DNA of 64,000 nt from Actinomycetota bacterium (GTDB lineage: Bacteria > Actinomycetota > Geothermincolia > Geothermincolales > RBG-13-55-18). This document shows positions 1 through 11,741 of the stretch, piece after piece (position 1 is the first letter of the stretch; the number at the start of each line of letters is the position of its first letter). Made by a program: the position numbers and the translations under genes. The stretch lies in NCBI GenBank assembly GCA_028697145.1, contig JAQVFR010000004.1:65390-129389 (forward strand), in the 5' to 3' direction. Under the pieces are notes generated by a model. It worked only from the letters and a program-made list of their open reading frames with translations. It was not told the DNA's origin and searched no databases.

Positions 1-5
1 GAATC

Positions 6-2360
6 TCAGACGGAGTGAACGGTGCGGGAGATTATCTCGTCCTTAGCCGCCGCTGGAAGGTCATCGAAGTAGGCGCAATAACCGGCCACCCTCACCACCA
101 GCCCCGGGTACTTGCCGGGGTGGCGCCGCGCGTCCTCCAGGACCTCCGGGTCGATGATGTTGAACTGCACCTGCATGCCACCCTGCTCGAAGTATCCCCG
201 CATCAGCGCCGCCAGGTTGGCCGGCCCTTCCTCCCCCGCGAGGTTGCGGGGATCGAAGCGGAGGTTCACGGCGCAGCCGTTGGGCATGAGCCTCGAATCC
301 ACCCTGGTCACGGAGCGCAGCAGCGCCGTGGGGCCGAGGCGGTCGCAGCCGTTCGCCGGACTCAGGCTGGACGCCAGGGGCCTCCCCGCGTTCCTGCCGC
401 TGGGGAGCGCTCCCACACGCCGCCCGAACGCGACGTGGCAGGTCACGGAGTAGAAACCGGGGACATAGGGGCCGCCCCTGGTGTTGCGGTGACGGGAGAG
501 GGCGTCGTGGAAGATATGGGCGACCAGGTCCGCATACCCGTCCACCGCGGGGTCGTCATTTCCGTACTTGGGGCAATTGAGCAGTTCGGCCTGGAGACGC
601 TCGTGCCCGGCGAAGTCCGCCTTCAAGGCCGCTACGACCTCCTCCAGGCTGTATTTTCCCCGCGAGAACACCAGCTGCTCCAGGGAGTACAGGGAATCCG
701 CGACATCGGCTATCCCGACCCCCTGGATGCCGCTGGAGTTGAACCTCGCGCCGCCGGCGGTGAGGTCGAGGCCGGTTTCCAGGCACCCCTCCACGAGCAT
801 GGAGGAAAAAGGCGTGGGGTGGTAGTCGCGGTTTCCGGTCTCCACCACGCGGAAGTCACGGATCATCCTGTCAACCATGTGCACCACCTGCTCGCGGAAC
901 GCGCCGACCAGGGCGACCATGTCCCGGAAAGCGGCGGAATCCGCGGTTTCAGCTCCGACCCTGAGGCATCCCCCGAAACGCCGGCCCCGGTTCAAGGCCA
1001 GTTCCAGGCACAAGGGCAGGTTGAACAAGCCCGCATCGGTGGAGAAGAAGCTGACGCCCGGCAAGGCCAGTTCGACGCAGCCCACCACGCCGTAGTTGCG
1101 CGCCTCCTCCACCGGGTAACCGTGGAATACGAGTGAGGCGACAGCCGACTCGTCCCCGAAGACCGCCGGCATACCGTTACCCGCGCGGGCTACGTCCGCC
1201 ACCTTGAGGAGGTAGGCGTCGGGGGAGCCGGCATGCACCCGCGCCTGGTAGTTGGGATCCCTCAGCCCCGCTTCCTCCATGACGTCCAGGAAGAGGTAGG
1301 TGAGGTCGTTGGTGGCGTCCCCGCCCTCGCGGTCGGTGCCGCCGACGATGGCGGCCTGCACTACCAGGTACCCTCCGTGATACTGGCTAATCCTCTCCGA
1401 GAGTAGGAAGACGTGCTCGGTGGCCTTGGCGCTGAAGGACAGGAGGAGGTCCTTCGCCTCCTCGCGCGTCAGCCGTCCCGCCTCCAGGTCCGCCTTGAAG
1501 TAAGGATAGAGGTACTGGTCGACGCGTCCGAACGACACCGCCGAGTTGAGGCTCTCCAGGTTCACCGCCATGTGGGTCAACCACAGCGACTGCAAGGCTT
1601 CGTGCAGGGTCTCCGCGGGCCCGGCGGGGACCTTGCGGCATATCGCGGCTATGGTCTCCAGTTCGGCCTTGCGGGCTGCGTCCTTCTCGCCGCGCGCCAG
1701 ACTTTCGGCCTCCTCCGCGAGGCGTCCGGCATAGGCGAGCAGCCCTTCGCAGGCGATACGCGCGGCGTCATAGAGCGGTCCCTCCTTGTCCCTCATGTGC
1801 AGCAGATATCCCTCGATCCCCCAGCGCAACATCCTGTCGTAAGCGGGCAGGAAATGCCCGATGCCCCCGGCCTCGTTGATGAGGTAATGGGCCGGCCGGA
1901 GCTGCTCCCGGATATAGCGCAGGAGGTGCCTGCGGTCCTTGAAGGCCTGGAAGTTCATGTTGCGCGTGAGCCAGTACGGCATCACCCTCAGCAGCAGCCT
2001 CAGGCGGTCGGGCCAGGATATGCGCAGGGGAGTCGTTTTCCTGCGTCCGATCCACAACAGGTCCTCGCTCATGAACACCCCCGCCAGTTCAGGCTGGGTG
2101 ATGGCCGAGACGCGCCGGGAGCCCATGTTCCCCACGATGAGCTCGTCGGGGTAGATGCGTACGGACTTGTTGGCGAGGATGTGGCGCAGCGCCTTGGCCA
2201 TGCGCACCGCCACGGGGTCCGAGGGGTCGTCGTGGCGCCGGAAGAACTCCGTGACCAGCAGCGCCCTCTCGGGGCAGAGATATACGGGCGCGGCAAGCAG
2301 CTCCCGCTTTATGCGCTGGAAACGCTCGCTCTCCCTCGTCTGCATACTGACTTTCTCCAT
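6..2360 (-). CDS. Glycyl radical enzyme (pyruvate formate-lyase-like), substrate unassigned
   Basis: 784-aa ORF; active-site-like GCVELALPG and C-terminal glycyl radical motif [12 protein letters not shown]. Confidence 0.9.
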   Translation of the reverse strand: MEKVSMQTRESERFQRIKRELLAAPVYLCPERALLVTEFFRRHDDPSDPVAVRMAKALRHILANKSVRIYPDELIVGNMGSRRVSAITQPELAGVFMSEDLLWIGRRKTTPLRISWPDRLRLLLRVMPYWLTRNMNFQAFKDRRHLLRYIREQLRPAHYLINEAGGIGHFLPAYDRMLRWGIEGYLLHMRDKEGPLYDAARIACEGLLAYAGRLAEEAESLARGEKDAARKAELETIAAICRKVPAGPAETLHEALQSLWLTHMAVNLESLNSAVSFGRVDQYLYPYFKADLEAGRLTREEAKDLLLSFSAKATEHVFLLSERISQYHGGYLVVQAAIVGGTDREGGDATNDLTYLFLDVMEEAGLRDPNYQARVHAGSPDAYLLKVADVARAGNGMPAVFGDESAVASLVFHGYPVEEARNYGVVGCVELALPGVSFFSTDAGLFNLPLCLELALNRGRRFGGCLRVGAETADSAAFRDMVALVGAFREQVVHMVDRMIRDFRVVETGNRDYHPTPFSSMLVEGCLETGLDLTAGGARFNSSGIQGVGIADVADSLYSLEQLVFSRGKYSLEEVVAALKADFAGHERLQAELLNCPKYGNDDPAVDGYADLVAHIFHDALSRHRNTRGGPYVPGFYSVTCHVAFGRRVGALPSGRNAGRPLASSLSPANGCDRLGPTALLRSVTRVDSRLMPNGCAVNLRFDPRNLAGEEGPANLAALMRGYFEQGGMQVQFNIIDPEVLEDARRHPGKYPGLVVRVAGYCAYFDDLPAAAKDEIISRTVHSV

Positions 2361-2419
2361 CTCTACCCCCAGCCGATTATAACAAACGTCCGATCGATTG
2401 CATCGCGCAAGCGATCGCG

Positions 2420-4705
2420 GTGCCCCCGCACCTGTATCAAGCCCTGCGTAACCCAGGTCGATTAAACATAGCGACGAAATCGATCGAAGTGAATGGAGTC
2501 CATTTGCGCACGGTGAACGGCGAGTTGAAAGGGGCGTTACGCGACGCGTCGAAGAGGCTGCTTTCCAAGGCAGCCCTTTCGGCGATAACCATCCCCGTGG
2601 TCGTCCTCGTCCTCTTCTCCCTGACCATATTCAGGTTCACCTCCCGCCAGTACATGGCCTTTCTCTGGTCCGTGATCGCCATCGTGATCCCCATGGTTTT
2701 CATCTTCGCCTTCACCTACATGTCCCGGCAGCGCCGCCTCCTGCGGCGCCTGGGATCCTGGTACGCGGTGGAGAGGGATCCCGGCTCTCAAGCGGACCGC
2801 GCCCTGGCGGTGCGCCTGCAGAAAGAACTGGTAGCCTCGAGCTACGAGCACGCGGCCTTCGTGGGCATGGGCATCTTCCTCAGCCTCGCCCTCGGTGTCC
2901 TCGTCTTCGGAAGGTACGCGGACTTCACCGCCTACACCTCGGTCGCCTACATCTCCCTGGGTGCGCTCGTCGCACTGGTCGATTTCTTCGTCACCCTCTT
3001 CATCTCCCACAGCGAGATGCGGCCGGTGCTGCGCGTTTTCCTCGCGGATTGCCAGGGCTTCGGCTACCATACCTCGGCGGGGATAGGCAAGCGGCTGGCC
3101 GCCCTCTCCACCGTCATCCTGCTGCTCACACTCGGTATAGCATGGATAGCGGGCTCTTACATCTCGAGCGACATGATGAAACTGGAGCTGGAGGAGCGGG
3201 GGCGCGACAACGTGCGCCTGTTGGCGGGACAGCTCGACTCTCTTTTCTTTGAGGATGCGCCGCGGCGAGATCTCGAGGAAGCGGCCGGCGACCTGGCCAT
3301 GAGCGACGACCAGAGACTGGTGGTATATGACGAGGGCGGGACGGAGGTCTTCACCTTCTCCCTGGGGACAGTGGGCGACGACGCCTGGGAAGAGCTGAGC
3401 GAGGCGGCGAGGGGAGGGGATGATGCCGTCATCAGCCGCTTCGAACAGGTTGGCGGCCGCGAGTACCTGGTCACGGGCTCCCCCCTCGCCCTCAACCAGG
3501 GCTGGACGGCGCTGCGCATCGACATCCCCGACATCTCCTTCCATGTCCTGTGGCGCCTGAGCCCCACCATGCTCATCCTCCTGGTCATCGGGCTGGGCAT
3601 CGCCGCATTCCTCACCCTGCTCATGACCCGCAACATCGCGGACCCCATCAAGGGCCTGGTGAAGACCTGCCGCGTGGTCGCGACGGGAAACCTGGCGGCC
3701 GAGGTGTCCGTGGACTCACTGGACGATCTCGGCGAACTGTCCAGCTCATACTCGGAGATGCTGCGCTCGCTGCGCGATATCAGCAGTGAGCTGCGGGAGA
3801 CCTCCGGCGAGGTCAGCGATGGCGCCATCAGCATCGTGGCCGTCTCCGAACAGATCATGGCGGCCATCGAGGAACTGAACGCGCTGGTGCAGGACCTCTC
3901 GGGGCAGATAGAACACGAGGTCGAGCAGATCAAGAACGTAGAGGACATCATGGGCAGCGTGGCGGAGACCATAGCCATGTCCCACGCCAAGGCCAGCCAG
4001 AGTCACGAGATCAGCCAGGATGCGGAGAGGCTGGTCACGGAGGGAAGGGAGCACGCCCACGAAGCGGTGGAGAAGATCAGCGATTTCAAGAATATACTGG
4101 ACGAATCAATGGACGCCATACTGTCGCTGGGCGAGAGCTCCCAGAAGATAGGCACCATCGTGGATATCATCACCCGCATCGCCGAACAGACCAACCTCCT
4201 GGCGCTGAACGCCGCCATCGAGGCGGCCAGGGTGCCCGAGTTCGGCAAGGGTTTCGCGGTGGTGGCTGATGAGGTCAAGAAGCTCGCCCAGGAAGCGGCA
4301 GGCTCCGCGCAGCGCATCCACGACCTGATAAGAGCCATACAAGGTGACGTCGAGACGGCCAAGAGCCTCATGGAAAAGGGGGCCATGGGCATGTACGTGG
4401 GCATGGAAACGGTGGAGCGCACCGACACCTCGCTGCTCTCCATCTCGGATGTCGTGAACCGCATGGCCAGGATGGTCGAATCCATAGCCGAAGCCTCGTC
4501 GCGGGAGCTTGACGAGAGCGAGCGGCTGGCCGACTCCCTCAACTCCATGAAGAGCCAGGTAGAGGCGACAGCGGAGGCTTACGAGGAGATCGGGGCCTCC
4601 TCGGAGGAACAGACAGCGGTGACTACAGAGCTCACCGGCACGGCGGAGAGACTCTCGGAGATCGCCAAGAAACTGCAGGAGATGGTGGCGCACTTCAGGC
4701 TATGA
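2420..4705 (+). CDS. Methyl-accepting chemotaxis protein (TM, HAMP, MCP signalling domain)
   Basis: TM segments, HAMP-like region and signalling hairpin [37 protein letters not shown]. Confidence 0.93.
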   Translation: MPPHLYQALRNPGRLNIATKSIEVNGVHLRTVNGELKGALRDASKRLLSKAALSAITIPVVVLVLFSLTIFRFTSRQYMAFLWSVIAIVIPMVFIFAFTYMSRQRRLLRRLGSWYAVERDPGSQADRALAVRLQKELVASSYEHAAFVGMGIFLSLALGVLVFGRYADFTAYTSVAYISLGALVALVDFFVTLFISHSEMRPVLRVFLADCQGFGYHTSAGIGKRLAALSTVILLLTLGIAWIAGSYISSDMMKLELEERGRDNVRLLAGQLDSLFFEDAPRRDLEEAAGDLAMSDDQRLVVYDEGGTEVFTFSLGTVGDDAWEELSEAARGGDDAVISRFEQVGGREYLVTGSPLALNQGWTALRIDIPDISFHVLWRLSPTMLILLVIGLGIAAFLTLLMTRNIADPIKGLVKTCRVVATGNLAAEVSVDSLDDLGELSSSYSEMLRSLRDISSELRETSGEVSDGAISIVAVSEQIMAAIEELNALVQDLSGQIEHEVEQIKNVEDIMGSVAETIAMSHAKASQSHEISQDAERLVTEGREHAHEAVEKISDFKNILDESMDAILSLGESSQKIGTIVDIITRIAEQTNLLALNAAIEAARVPEFGKGFAVVADEVKKLAQEAAGSAQRIHDLIRAIQGDVETAKSLMEKGAMGMYVGMETVERTDTSLLSISDVVNRMARMVESIAEASSRELDESERLADSLNSMKSQVEATAEAYEEIGASSEEQTAVTTELTGTAERLSEIAKKLQEMVAHFRL

Positions 4706-4737
4706 CAACGCCCGATAAGCCTAGCCGATGATCCCTC

Positions 4738-5787
4738 TCACGACGCCAGGCCCAGGAGGACCAGGTTATCCCCGCTTACGTGCTCGGCGAGGTCGAAGGC
4801 CTTGCCGCTAGCGGCCTCCACCAGCCCCCAGACCCTGCCCGCCATGACGGGCCCGTAGAACGGGTTGACGATCTCCAGCCTGTGATCCCCATTGGATCCG
4901 TCAAGCCGGGTCGGCAGCCCCCACCCCCACAGGGAGAGACGGGCGAACTCGGCGTCCACGTCGAGACCCCCGTCGATCCCGAGATAGTAATCACGGGCGT
5001 AGCCGCGGGATATCTCCAGGAGCGACCTCTCCACTTCCTCGCCAAGTTCCTCCACGAGGATGCGCATGACCGCCGTTATGCCGCGGGTATTGTCGAAGAT
5101 GAACCTCCTGCCGGACCGGCGCTCGGTTATCATGGCCCTCTCTACGCTCCAGTCGAACTCCCGGCATAGATCCCTTGGCGCGGAACAACCCCGGCAGAGC
5201 TCGTACTCCATTTCACCTCGGTCCAACAGGTCCTCGGTGCTCTCCACCTCCGATTCAATGCGCTTTTCCAGCTCCGGCTCCCCTTCCCTGACGGACACGG
5301 TTACGCGTCCGCGCGTCGCGTCGCCCTCCCAGGAGACATCGCCCCTGCAATCGAGGACCGCCTCGAACACCCCCGCGGCCTGACCCTGAGCCATGGGGAT
5401 GCTGTAAACGTTTTCCATCTCGAGCTCGATGTGCTCCGCCTCACGGTAGGATACAATGTCGACCTTCCCGAACCCGGGTACGCAGAAATTCGACGCCATC
5501 ATGCGGAAGAAATCCTCCGGGTGCGGGGACTTCCCTCCGGAGTCCTCGATCTTGCGCAGCAAGCCGCGCGTGTAATGGGCGGAGTCCTTGCGCTTCCCCT
5601 CGATCACCAGGCGGGTGACGTCGTAACCGATTTCTTCGGAAAGGGAGGTAAAGAGGTTCTCCAGTTCGCCGACGTCGTAGAATATCCCCCTGAGGTCCTT
5701 CTCGTACCTGCTGACGATCACACCGCTCGGCCTCCAGGTGTTGGCCTTACCTATCCCCCTGGGCATCCCGCAGTCGCTGCAATACAT
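4738..5787 (-). CDS. Hypothetical protein with N-terminal CxxC motif
   Basis: ORF trimmed to MYCSDCG start at 5787 with GGGAGG RBS; second Cys cluster ELCRGCSAPRDLC. Confidence 0.7.
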   Translation of the reverse strand: MYCSDCGMPRGIGKANTWRPSGVIVSRYEKDLRGIFYDVGELENLFTSLSEEIGYDVTRLVIEGKRKDSAHYTRGLLRKIEDSGGKSPHPEDFFRMMASNFCVPGFGKVDIVSYREAEHIELEMENVYSIPMAQGQAAGVFEAVLDCRGDVSWEGDATRGRVTVSVREGEPELEKRIESEVESTEDLLDRGEMEYELCRGCSAPRDLCREFDWSVERAMITERRSGRRFIFDNTRGITAVMRILVEELGEEVERSLLEISRGYARDYYLGIDGGLDVDAEFARLSLWGWGLPTRLDGSNGDHRLEIVNPFYGPVMAGRVWGLVEAASGKAFDLAEHVSGDNLVLLGLAS

Positions 5788-6052
5788 TGCATACCTCCCA
5801 TGACACCCCACATCACGGACGCGCCCCTCCGGTATGGCTGCAAGGGGCGCATCCCGAGGTGTCCTCCGTAAACCACCTCTTGCGAACAACCAAAACAACC
5901 AGTGTACATCTTTATATCGACGCGGCGGTCCATTCAATTTAGGGTAAAAATGTACGGGGGGGAGGCATCCCGCAAAGGGTATAATCAGATGGAGGGGAAA
6001 TGCACCGCGCCGGTCCGGCGGAGAGGTATGGACATCGATCAAAGGAGATCAC

Positions 6053-7099
6053 ATGTACTGCGCTGAATGCGGAAAAGAGATCCCGGAGGAAAGCGAATTC
6101 TGCGGCTACTGCGGCGCCGTCGCCGCGCCAGCCGGGGGACAGGCGGCGGCCGCGGCCTCGGCGGCGACCCAGGGCCCGCCTCCCGGTCCACCCGCCCCTC
6201 CCCCGCCGGACGGGCCACCGCCCGGCGGCGGCGCTGCGCCCCCCATGGGGACCGGCGTTCCGCCCGCGCAATACGGCCCGGCCTCGCCCAGAAAGTCCCA
6301 CCTTCCCTGGATACTGGGCATATTAGGGGTGCTGCTGGTGGGCGGGATCGTGGTGGTGCTCCTGCTCGGTTTCGCGGTAGGCCCGAAGTGGTTCGTCGGA
6401 GACGACAAGGCGAGCGAGAACCCGGAGGAGACAGTCGAGGCATTCTTCAAGTCCTGGGAGAAAAGGGACGCCGAGATGCTCCTCGGGACCATGGAGCCCG
6501 ACTTCGTAAAAGAGATCAAGGCTGCCCTGGGCGATGATTATATCGACCTCATGAACGAGTACTTCTTCGAATATTTCCCCGAAGACCTGAAGATAGACAT
6601 AGAGAAGATGGAGAAAGAGATCACGGGGGACAAAGCCAAGGTCACCATAATCGAGGGCACCATGACCTACACCGACGAGAACGGCGATAAGGTCACGGAT
6701 GAGGCCTCGGAAGCGGACCTCGGCGTCTTCGAGCTGGTGAAAGTGGATGGAGAATGGTACCTGTCCGAGGACACCCTCATCGACATGGGCTTCGACTTCA
6801 GCGACCTTGGGGACAACGAGGACACCGACTTCGACGACTACGGCGGTGACGAGGGCACGGAGTCCCTGGTCGAGCTGCCCGTGGATTCCGAGGACGAGGT
6901 CCTCACCGTCCTCTTCGAGGAAGACGAGATCTGGGACTGGTACATGGATACGGACCTGCCCCAGTACGAACTCAGCGAGGAAGACGCCCGTTGGGTCGCT
7001 TATCTCTACGGGTTGGACGAGGACATGAACGAGATTCCCTTCGCCTGGTACGAAGTCGATAAGGAGACCGGCGACGTCTTCATGATCACGAACGAATAG
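6053..7099 (+). CDS. Zinc-ribbon, Pro-rich, single-TM protein with acidic extracellular domain
   Basis: MYCAECGKEIPEESEFCGYCG zinc ribbon, Pro/Gly linker, TM IPWILGILGVLLVGG-like segment. Confidence 0.8.
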   Translation: MYCAECGKEIPEESEFCGYCGAVAAPAGGQAAAAASAATQGPPPGPPAPPPPDGPPPGGGAAPPMGTGVPPAQYGPASPRKSHLPWILGILGVLLVGGIVVVLLLGFAVGPKWFVGDDKASENPEETVEAFFKSWEKRDAEMLLGTMEPDFVKEIKAALGDDYIDLMNEYFFEYFPEDLKIDIEKMEKEITGDKAKVTIIEGTMTYTDENGDKVTDEASEADLGVFELVKVDGEWYLSEDTLIDMGFDFSDLGDNEDTDFDDYGGDEGTESLVELPVDSEDEVLTVLFEEDEIWDWYMDTDLPQYELSEEDARWVAYLYGLDEDMNEIPFAWYEVDKETGDVFMITNE

Positions 7100-7100
7100 G

Positions 7101-7859
7101 TCAGGCCGGTTCCTCCCACAGGGAGCAGCGGCGCCGCAGCATGTCCACGGACTCCCTGATGATGCGGGAGACGTGCATCTGGGATATCTTCAGCTCGCTG
7201 GCGATCCTGGTCTGCGTCCATCCCCTGCGTAGTCGCATCTCCATCACCTGGCGGTGACGGTGCGGCAGGGCGGCCAGGGCTTTCTCTATGTCGAACTCCT
7301 TTTCCACCTCCTCGAAGGCGGGGTCGCAGAAGCCGATGAACAGGCTGAGAGGGGTCTCCTCCTGCCCTTCTCCGCAGGCGCCGTCAAGGGAGAACACGCT
7401 GGTGTTGCGGTGCGCGGCAAGCGCCTCGATGATGCCCTCCTCGCTCACCTCCAGGTTTTTCGCCAACTTCTCAATGCCGGGCTCCCTGCCCTCTTCCTCC
7501 ATGATCCTTCTCGTCTCCGCGTTGATGCGCTGCCGCAGATCGCGCAGCGGGCGGGGGACGCGGATGATCTCGAGGTGGTCGCGGTAGTGCTTCTTGAGCT
7601 CCCCCTCCATGGTCGGGTAGGCGAAGGTTATAAAGGAAACGCCCCGATCCGGGTCGAACCTGCGCAAAGCTTTCATCAGCCCCAGGGCCGCCAGCTGGAA
7701 GGCATCTTCGTAGGGAAGGCGGTCGGAATGATACTTGTGGGCGAAGCGGTGCAGAAGGTCCTGGTAGCGGGCGAAGAACCGCTCCTTTGCCTCCGCGTCG
7801 TCATCGCAGTTTATGCGCTCCAACAGGTCGCTCTCTATGGTGCTCAATCCCTTGCTCAC
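7101..7859 (-). CDS. RNA polymerase sigma-70 family factor (SigB/SigF-like)
   Basis: Region 2 DAFQLAALGLMKALRRFDPDRGVSFITFAYPTMEGELKKHYRD and region 4 HTH; GTG start at 7859 with AGGTGA RBS (ORF track extends to 7949). Confidence 0.88.
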   Translation of the reverse strand: MSKGLSTIESDLLERINCDDDAEAKERFFARYQDLLHRFAHKYHSDRLPYEDAFQLAALGLMKALRRFDPDRGVSFITFAYPTMEGELKKHYRDHLEIIRVPRPLRDLRQRINAETRRIMEEEGREPGIEKLAKNLEVSEEGIIEALAAHRNTSVFSLDGACGEGQEETPLSLFIGFCDPAFEEVEKEFDIEKALAALPHRHRQVMEMRLRRGWTQTRIASELKISQMHVSRIIRESVDMLRRRCSLWEEPA

Positions 7860-7984
7860 TGTTCGCTCACCTGCCTTCCGGGTCCTCTTGACCCGACTTG
7901 CCGTCCCCGTCAACCGTCTCCGCCCCGTCCGCCGGGGCGGATGGGACACATGGTAAAAAGGGACCCGAGAAGGAGGTGCTCATC

Positions 7985-8212
7985 TCACCGTCCGAGCTGG
8001 CGGGGGATAAAGACCTCTTTCCTAATCTCCCTGATCCCCGCGGGATCGATATGCAGGCGTCCGGAACGTCCGCACCGGGAGCACAAGAGAGCTGTCTTGA
8101 GCTTCTTGCCGCCGCACAGGGGACATGCGGTTCCGGCTCGGTAAAGAAGCGTTTCCAGCTCTGTCCTGCCCTTCATCTCACACCCCTTGCACGGGTCCCT
8201 GTTTCCTATCAA
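7985..8212 (-). CDS. Small zinc-ribbon protein
   Basis: 75 aa with CPLCGG and CSRCG motifs, in a gap between annotated genes. Confidence 0.5.
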   Translation of the reverse strand: MIGNRDPCKGCEMKGRTELETLLYRAGTACPLCGGKKLKTALLCSRCGRSGRLHIDPAGIREIRKEVFIPRQLGR

Positions 8213-8281
8213 GAGGATATAAGGAGGCGATCTGGACGGGTATCGGCGCCGTTCCTATTCGCGCGTGGGATGAGGGTGATT

Positions 8282-8310
8282 CCCCCTGTAGGACTTGGTC
8301 CTACAGGGGG
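8282..8310 (-). terminator. Hairpin downstream of the response regulator gene
   Basis: Perfect 13-bp inverted repeat CCCCCTGTAGGAC-TTG-GTCCTACAGGGGG; no strong U tract. Confidence 0.55.
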
Positions 8311-8325
8311 TTCGGGCGGGGGACC

Positions 8326-8958
8326 CTATTCGACGAGGCCGTTCTTTATCGCGTAATAGGTCAGCTCGGCGTTGTTCTCCATTCCCATCTTCTCCAGTAT
8401 GCGAGCGCGGTACGTGCTCACCGTCTTCACGCTGAGGCAAAGCTCCTCCGCGACCTCCTTGAGGCGTTTGCCCGAGGCGATCATGCACATCACCTGGAAC
8501 TCACGGTCGGAGAGGTTTTCGTGAGGGGGTTTCTCGTAGTCGCTCCCGATTACCGCGGCCAGCTTCTCGGCCATCGACGGGCTCACGTACCTACCGCCGC
8601 CGACCACCTTCCTGACCGCGTTCACCAGTTCCTCTGAAGCGCTGTCCTTGCTCATGTAGCCCGCCGCGCCGGCTCTGAGCACTCGCAGCGCATACTGGTC
8701 CTCGGGATGCATGGAAAGTATCAGCACCGGCAGCGACGGCCGCATGGCCTTGACGTCCTTGAGCGCCTCCAGGCCGCTGCGGTCGGGCAGGGTGATATCC
8801 AGGACGATCATGTCCCATTCCTCCTCCCTTACCAGCCGCAGCATCTCCGCGGCGGTCTCCGCCTCGACCGCAGGGGCGATGTCCGGCTCTTCCATGAGGA
8901 TCTGCAGTAATCCCTTCCTGACCACGGGGTGGTCATCCACGATAAGCACCCTGATCAC
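8326..8958 (-). CDS. NarL/FixJ-type response regulator
   Basis: Receiver MIRVLIVDDHPVVRKGLLQIL; C-terminal LuxR HTH LSDREFQVMCMIASGKRLKEVAEELCLSVKTVSTY; overlaps kinase stop (ATGA). Confidence 0.93.
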   Translation of the reverse strand: MIRVLIVDDHPVVRKGLLQILMEEPDIAPAVEAETAAEMLRLVREEEWDMIVLDITLPDRSGLEALKDVKAMRPSLPVLILSMHPEDQYALRVLRAGAAGYMSKDSASEELVNAVRKVVGGGRYVSPSMAEKLAAVIGSDYEKPPHENLSDREFQVMCMIASGKRLKEVAEELCLSVKTVSTYRARILEKMGMENNAELTYYAIKNGLVE

Positions 8959-11741
8959 GAGCCGCCACCCCCTCTTTCCCTTTCCCCTCCTGGTATATCG
9001 TCCGGCGGCGGCATCCTCACCACAACGGTCGTGCCACCGCCGTTCCCGCTCTTGATCTCCACCTCGCCGCCGTAGATGTTGGCGCGCTCCCGCATGCCCA
9101 GGATGCCCAGGGACCTCTTGCCCTCGATCTCCCTCTCGCTTATCCCTCTGCCGTCGTCCGCGATCTCAAGCAGCGTGCCATCCCGCCCGCTCTGCAGGCG
9201 CACCTCCACGCGGCTTGCGCCGGCATGCCTCGCGGCATTGGTGAGGGCTTCCTGTGCGATGCGGAACAGGGTTATGGCCTGGTCCTTGTGTATCGGTTCA
9301 TCCTCCGTCTCCGAGACGAAGCGGCACTTCAGGCCGGTCATCTCCTCGAATCCCTTTAATTGCCATTCGAGGGCTGCGGCGAGCCCCAGGTCGTCCAGCA
9401 TGACGGGCCTCAACCGCATGGATATCTCGCGGACCGCCTTGACGGTGGTATCCACCAGCTCGGCCATGGAGGATATCCTGGCTTCCGCCTCGGCGTCACC
9501 GGCAAGCCTTTTCCTGAGAAGGGAGAGGCTGATCTTGAGCCCGGTCAGGCTCTGCCCGAGCGTATCGTGCACCTCACGCGCCACGTGGTGCCTTTCCTCC
9601 TCGCGCACGGATTCCACGCGCGCCGAAAGCGCGCGGAGTCTCTCGGCCGTCACCTGCAGCTCTTCCTGGTTCCTCCTGCGCTCCGTGATCTCCTCCTGGA
9701 GCTTGATGTTGGCGTCCTCCAGTTCGAGGGTGCGCTGCCGCACAAGTTCCTCGAGGTGCTCGCGATACCTCTCCAGTTCTCCTTCCGACCACGTGCGCAA
9801 TACGGCTATGGCATAGAGGTCCGCGAGGCGCCTCAGGAGCTCGAGGTCCCTTTCGGTGTATTCACGGCTCGAGTTGGCCAGCGCTATCTGGCCTACGAGC
9901 GCGCCCCCCATGAGCGCCGGCACCGAGATGAAATGCTCGATGGGTGCCTGTCCCCCGGGGGCCTCCGTCAACGCGGGATCCCTGCCGGGCCCGCTGCTGA
10001 GCAGGGGTTCCCGGTTCCTGAGGACCCAACCCCACGGGCCGGCGAATTCCGAGAACACGGCGTCCCCGTCCTCGACCCGGTACCCGCCCCACATGTCCCC
10101 GCTCAGGGCGGGAGATACCAGGTGGCCGGTATCGGAATCGATATATCCCACGAAGCCGTTACGGCTTTCCGTCAAGCGCCTGGCGCTTTCCAGCACCATG
10201 GAGGACAGGTCCTTTATGGGCGCCTGCGCCAGCAAAGCGGATGACAGCTCTGCTATCGCCCCCCTTACCTCGGCCTCCCAGGCAAGCGCCTCCTCGGCCA
10301 TCTTGCGTTCCGTGACGTCCCTTACCACGTGCACGCCGAACTCCATGTTCCCATCGGAGTCCAGGACGGGGGCGAGGTAGGCAGAGAGGTGCTTGTCCAG
10401 GTACGGCTCGTAAAACTCCGCGTGCGTGACCCTGTTGTTCCTGACGGCATCGCCGCAGATGCAGAACTCCGGGGGCTGTCCCGTGCCGTGGATCACCTCG
10501 CAGCAGATGCGGCCGGTATAGTCGTCCTGATTGCCCAGCAACCTGCACAGCGCGCTGTTGTGCAGCGTGATGCGGAAATCCTTGTCCATGACGAACATGG
10601 CGTCATCGATGGCATCGAAGGACCTCTGCCATCTCTCCCGCGATTCCACCAGCGCCTCTTCGTATCTGCGGCGGTCGGTAACATCCCTGATTATGCTCCC
10701 CACCATCAGGCCTTCCCGCGTCTCTATGGGGAATGCCGCCGCCTGGATAAATCGCTTCTCTCCCCCCGGAAGCTGTATTTCCCTCTCACTGGTCTCACCG
10801 GCCCACGCCGTGTACCCGCGGCTCAGCGCCTCGATGAGCGTTGCCTTGAAGTCCTCGAGCGATACGCGGTCCTTGTGATCCCGGGGGACCAGTTCGAGCT
10901 GCACGTCCCAGATCGGCCTTCCCAGGACATCCCCCCGCCTCAACCCCGTGATGTGCTCCTGGGCGCTGTTCCATGCGATGACCGTACCCCTGCTGTCCAC
11001 GAGCACGATGCCGTCGATGGATTGTTCGACTATGCTGCGGTACTTCGTCTCGTTTTCCCTGAAGGCGATCTCGGAGGCATGCCGGGAGGCGAGATTGGAC
11101 AGCCTGTTGTCGAGGATGACCTCGGCCGCGTTGTCGCCGAAGAATTTCTCCGGCGGGATGTAATAGAAATTCTCGTAGATCTCCTCACCGATGACGGCGA
11201 TGGGGTGGGTGGCCAGGACCCCTTCGAGGATCTCGGGGCTGAAACGGCGGCGGTCATACTGGCATATGGCCAGGCAGCGGTTTTCCCGGAAGAATTCGTT
11301 CAACTTGGCCTCGTACTCGATAAGCCTCTCCGAGCCGGGAAGGCCCCGCAGGGCCCAGGTCATCTCCCCCGTGACCCTCAGCGCGGAGTAGCCCTCCTTC
11401 ACCGCCCTGTCGGTTTCCTCGCGCAGCAGCCCGATCATTCCGTCCGGGTCGAACCGTCCACCCCTCGTGTATGCGTCGTTTGCGATCAGCATCGAGAGCT
11501 GCCCGCTGTCCAGATACGGCTGGACTTTGACCCCCTCGCCCTCCATGTAGCCGATCACCTCTTCCGCGGTATGGGAGTCAACGATGTAGATCACCTTCTC
11601 CCCCCGCTCCAACCCATGCTTGAGGAAGGGCCCGATAAGGTTGCGGTGCTCATCTTCCGTCCGGTATAGACAGCAGAGATGATCGCCGGGCCCGAGGTCC
11701 GCTATGCTGCTGATGCGACCGATCCCATCGATGTCTTCCAT
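8955..11741 (-). CDS. Sensor histidine kinase (MEDS-like, PAS, GAF, HisKA_3/HATPase)
   Basis: N-term LGPGDHLCCLYRTEDEH (MEDS-like), PAS repeats, REEERHHVAREVHDTLGQSLTGLKI; start at 11741 preferred over 11780. Confidence 0.9.
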   Translation of the reverse strand: MEDIDGIGRISSIADLGPGDHLCCLYRTEDEHRNLIGPFLKHGLERGEKVIYIVDSHTAEEVIGYMEGEGVKVQPYLDSGQLSMLIANDAYTRGGRFDPDGMIGLLREETDRAVKEGYSALRVTGEMTWALRGLPGSERLIEYEAKLNEFFRENRCLAICQYDRRRFSPEILEGVLATHPIAVIGEEIYENFYYIPPEKFFGDNAAEVILDNRLSNLASRHASEIAFRENETKYRSIVEQSIDGIVLVDSRGTVIAWNSAQEHITGLRRGDVLGRPIWDVQLELVPRDHKDRVSLEDFKATLIEALSRGYTAWAGETSEREIQLPGGEKRFIQAAAFPIETREGLMVGSIIRDVTDRRRYEEALVESRERWQRSFDAIDDAMFVMDKDFRITLHNSALCRLLGNQDDYTGRICCEVIHGTGQPPEFCICGDAVRNNRVTHAEFYEPYLDKHLSAYLAPVLDSDGNMEFGVHVVRDVTERKMAEEALAWEAEVRGAIAELSSALLAQAPIKDLSSMVLESARRLTESRNGFVGYIDSDTGHLVSPALSGDMWGGYRVEDGDAVFSEFAGPWGWVLRNREPLLSSGPGRDPALTEAPGGQAPIEHFISVPALMGGALVGQIALANSSREYTERDLELLRRLADLYAIAVLRTWSEGELERYREHLEELVRQRTLELEDANIKLQEEITERRRNQEELQVTAERLRALSARVESVREEERHHVAREVHDTLGQSLTGLKISLSLLRKRLAGDAEAEARISSMAELVDTTVKAVREISMRLRPVMLDDLGLAAALEWQLKGFEEMTGLKCRFVSETEDEPIHKDQAITLFRIAQEALTNAARHAGASRVEVRLQSGRDGTLLEIADDGRGISEREIEGKRSLGILGMRERANIYGGEVEIKSGNGGGTTVVVRMPPPDDIPGGERERGGGGS

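Noticed and set aside
15-1136. Long plus-strand ORF opposite the glycyl radical enzyme (and similar antisense ORFs at 9360-10244, 10329-11669, 22913-24049 and elsewhere)
   Set aside because: Typical high-GC shadow ORFs: low-complexity Arg/His/Gly/Val-rich products antisense to genes with clear family motifs.
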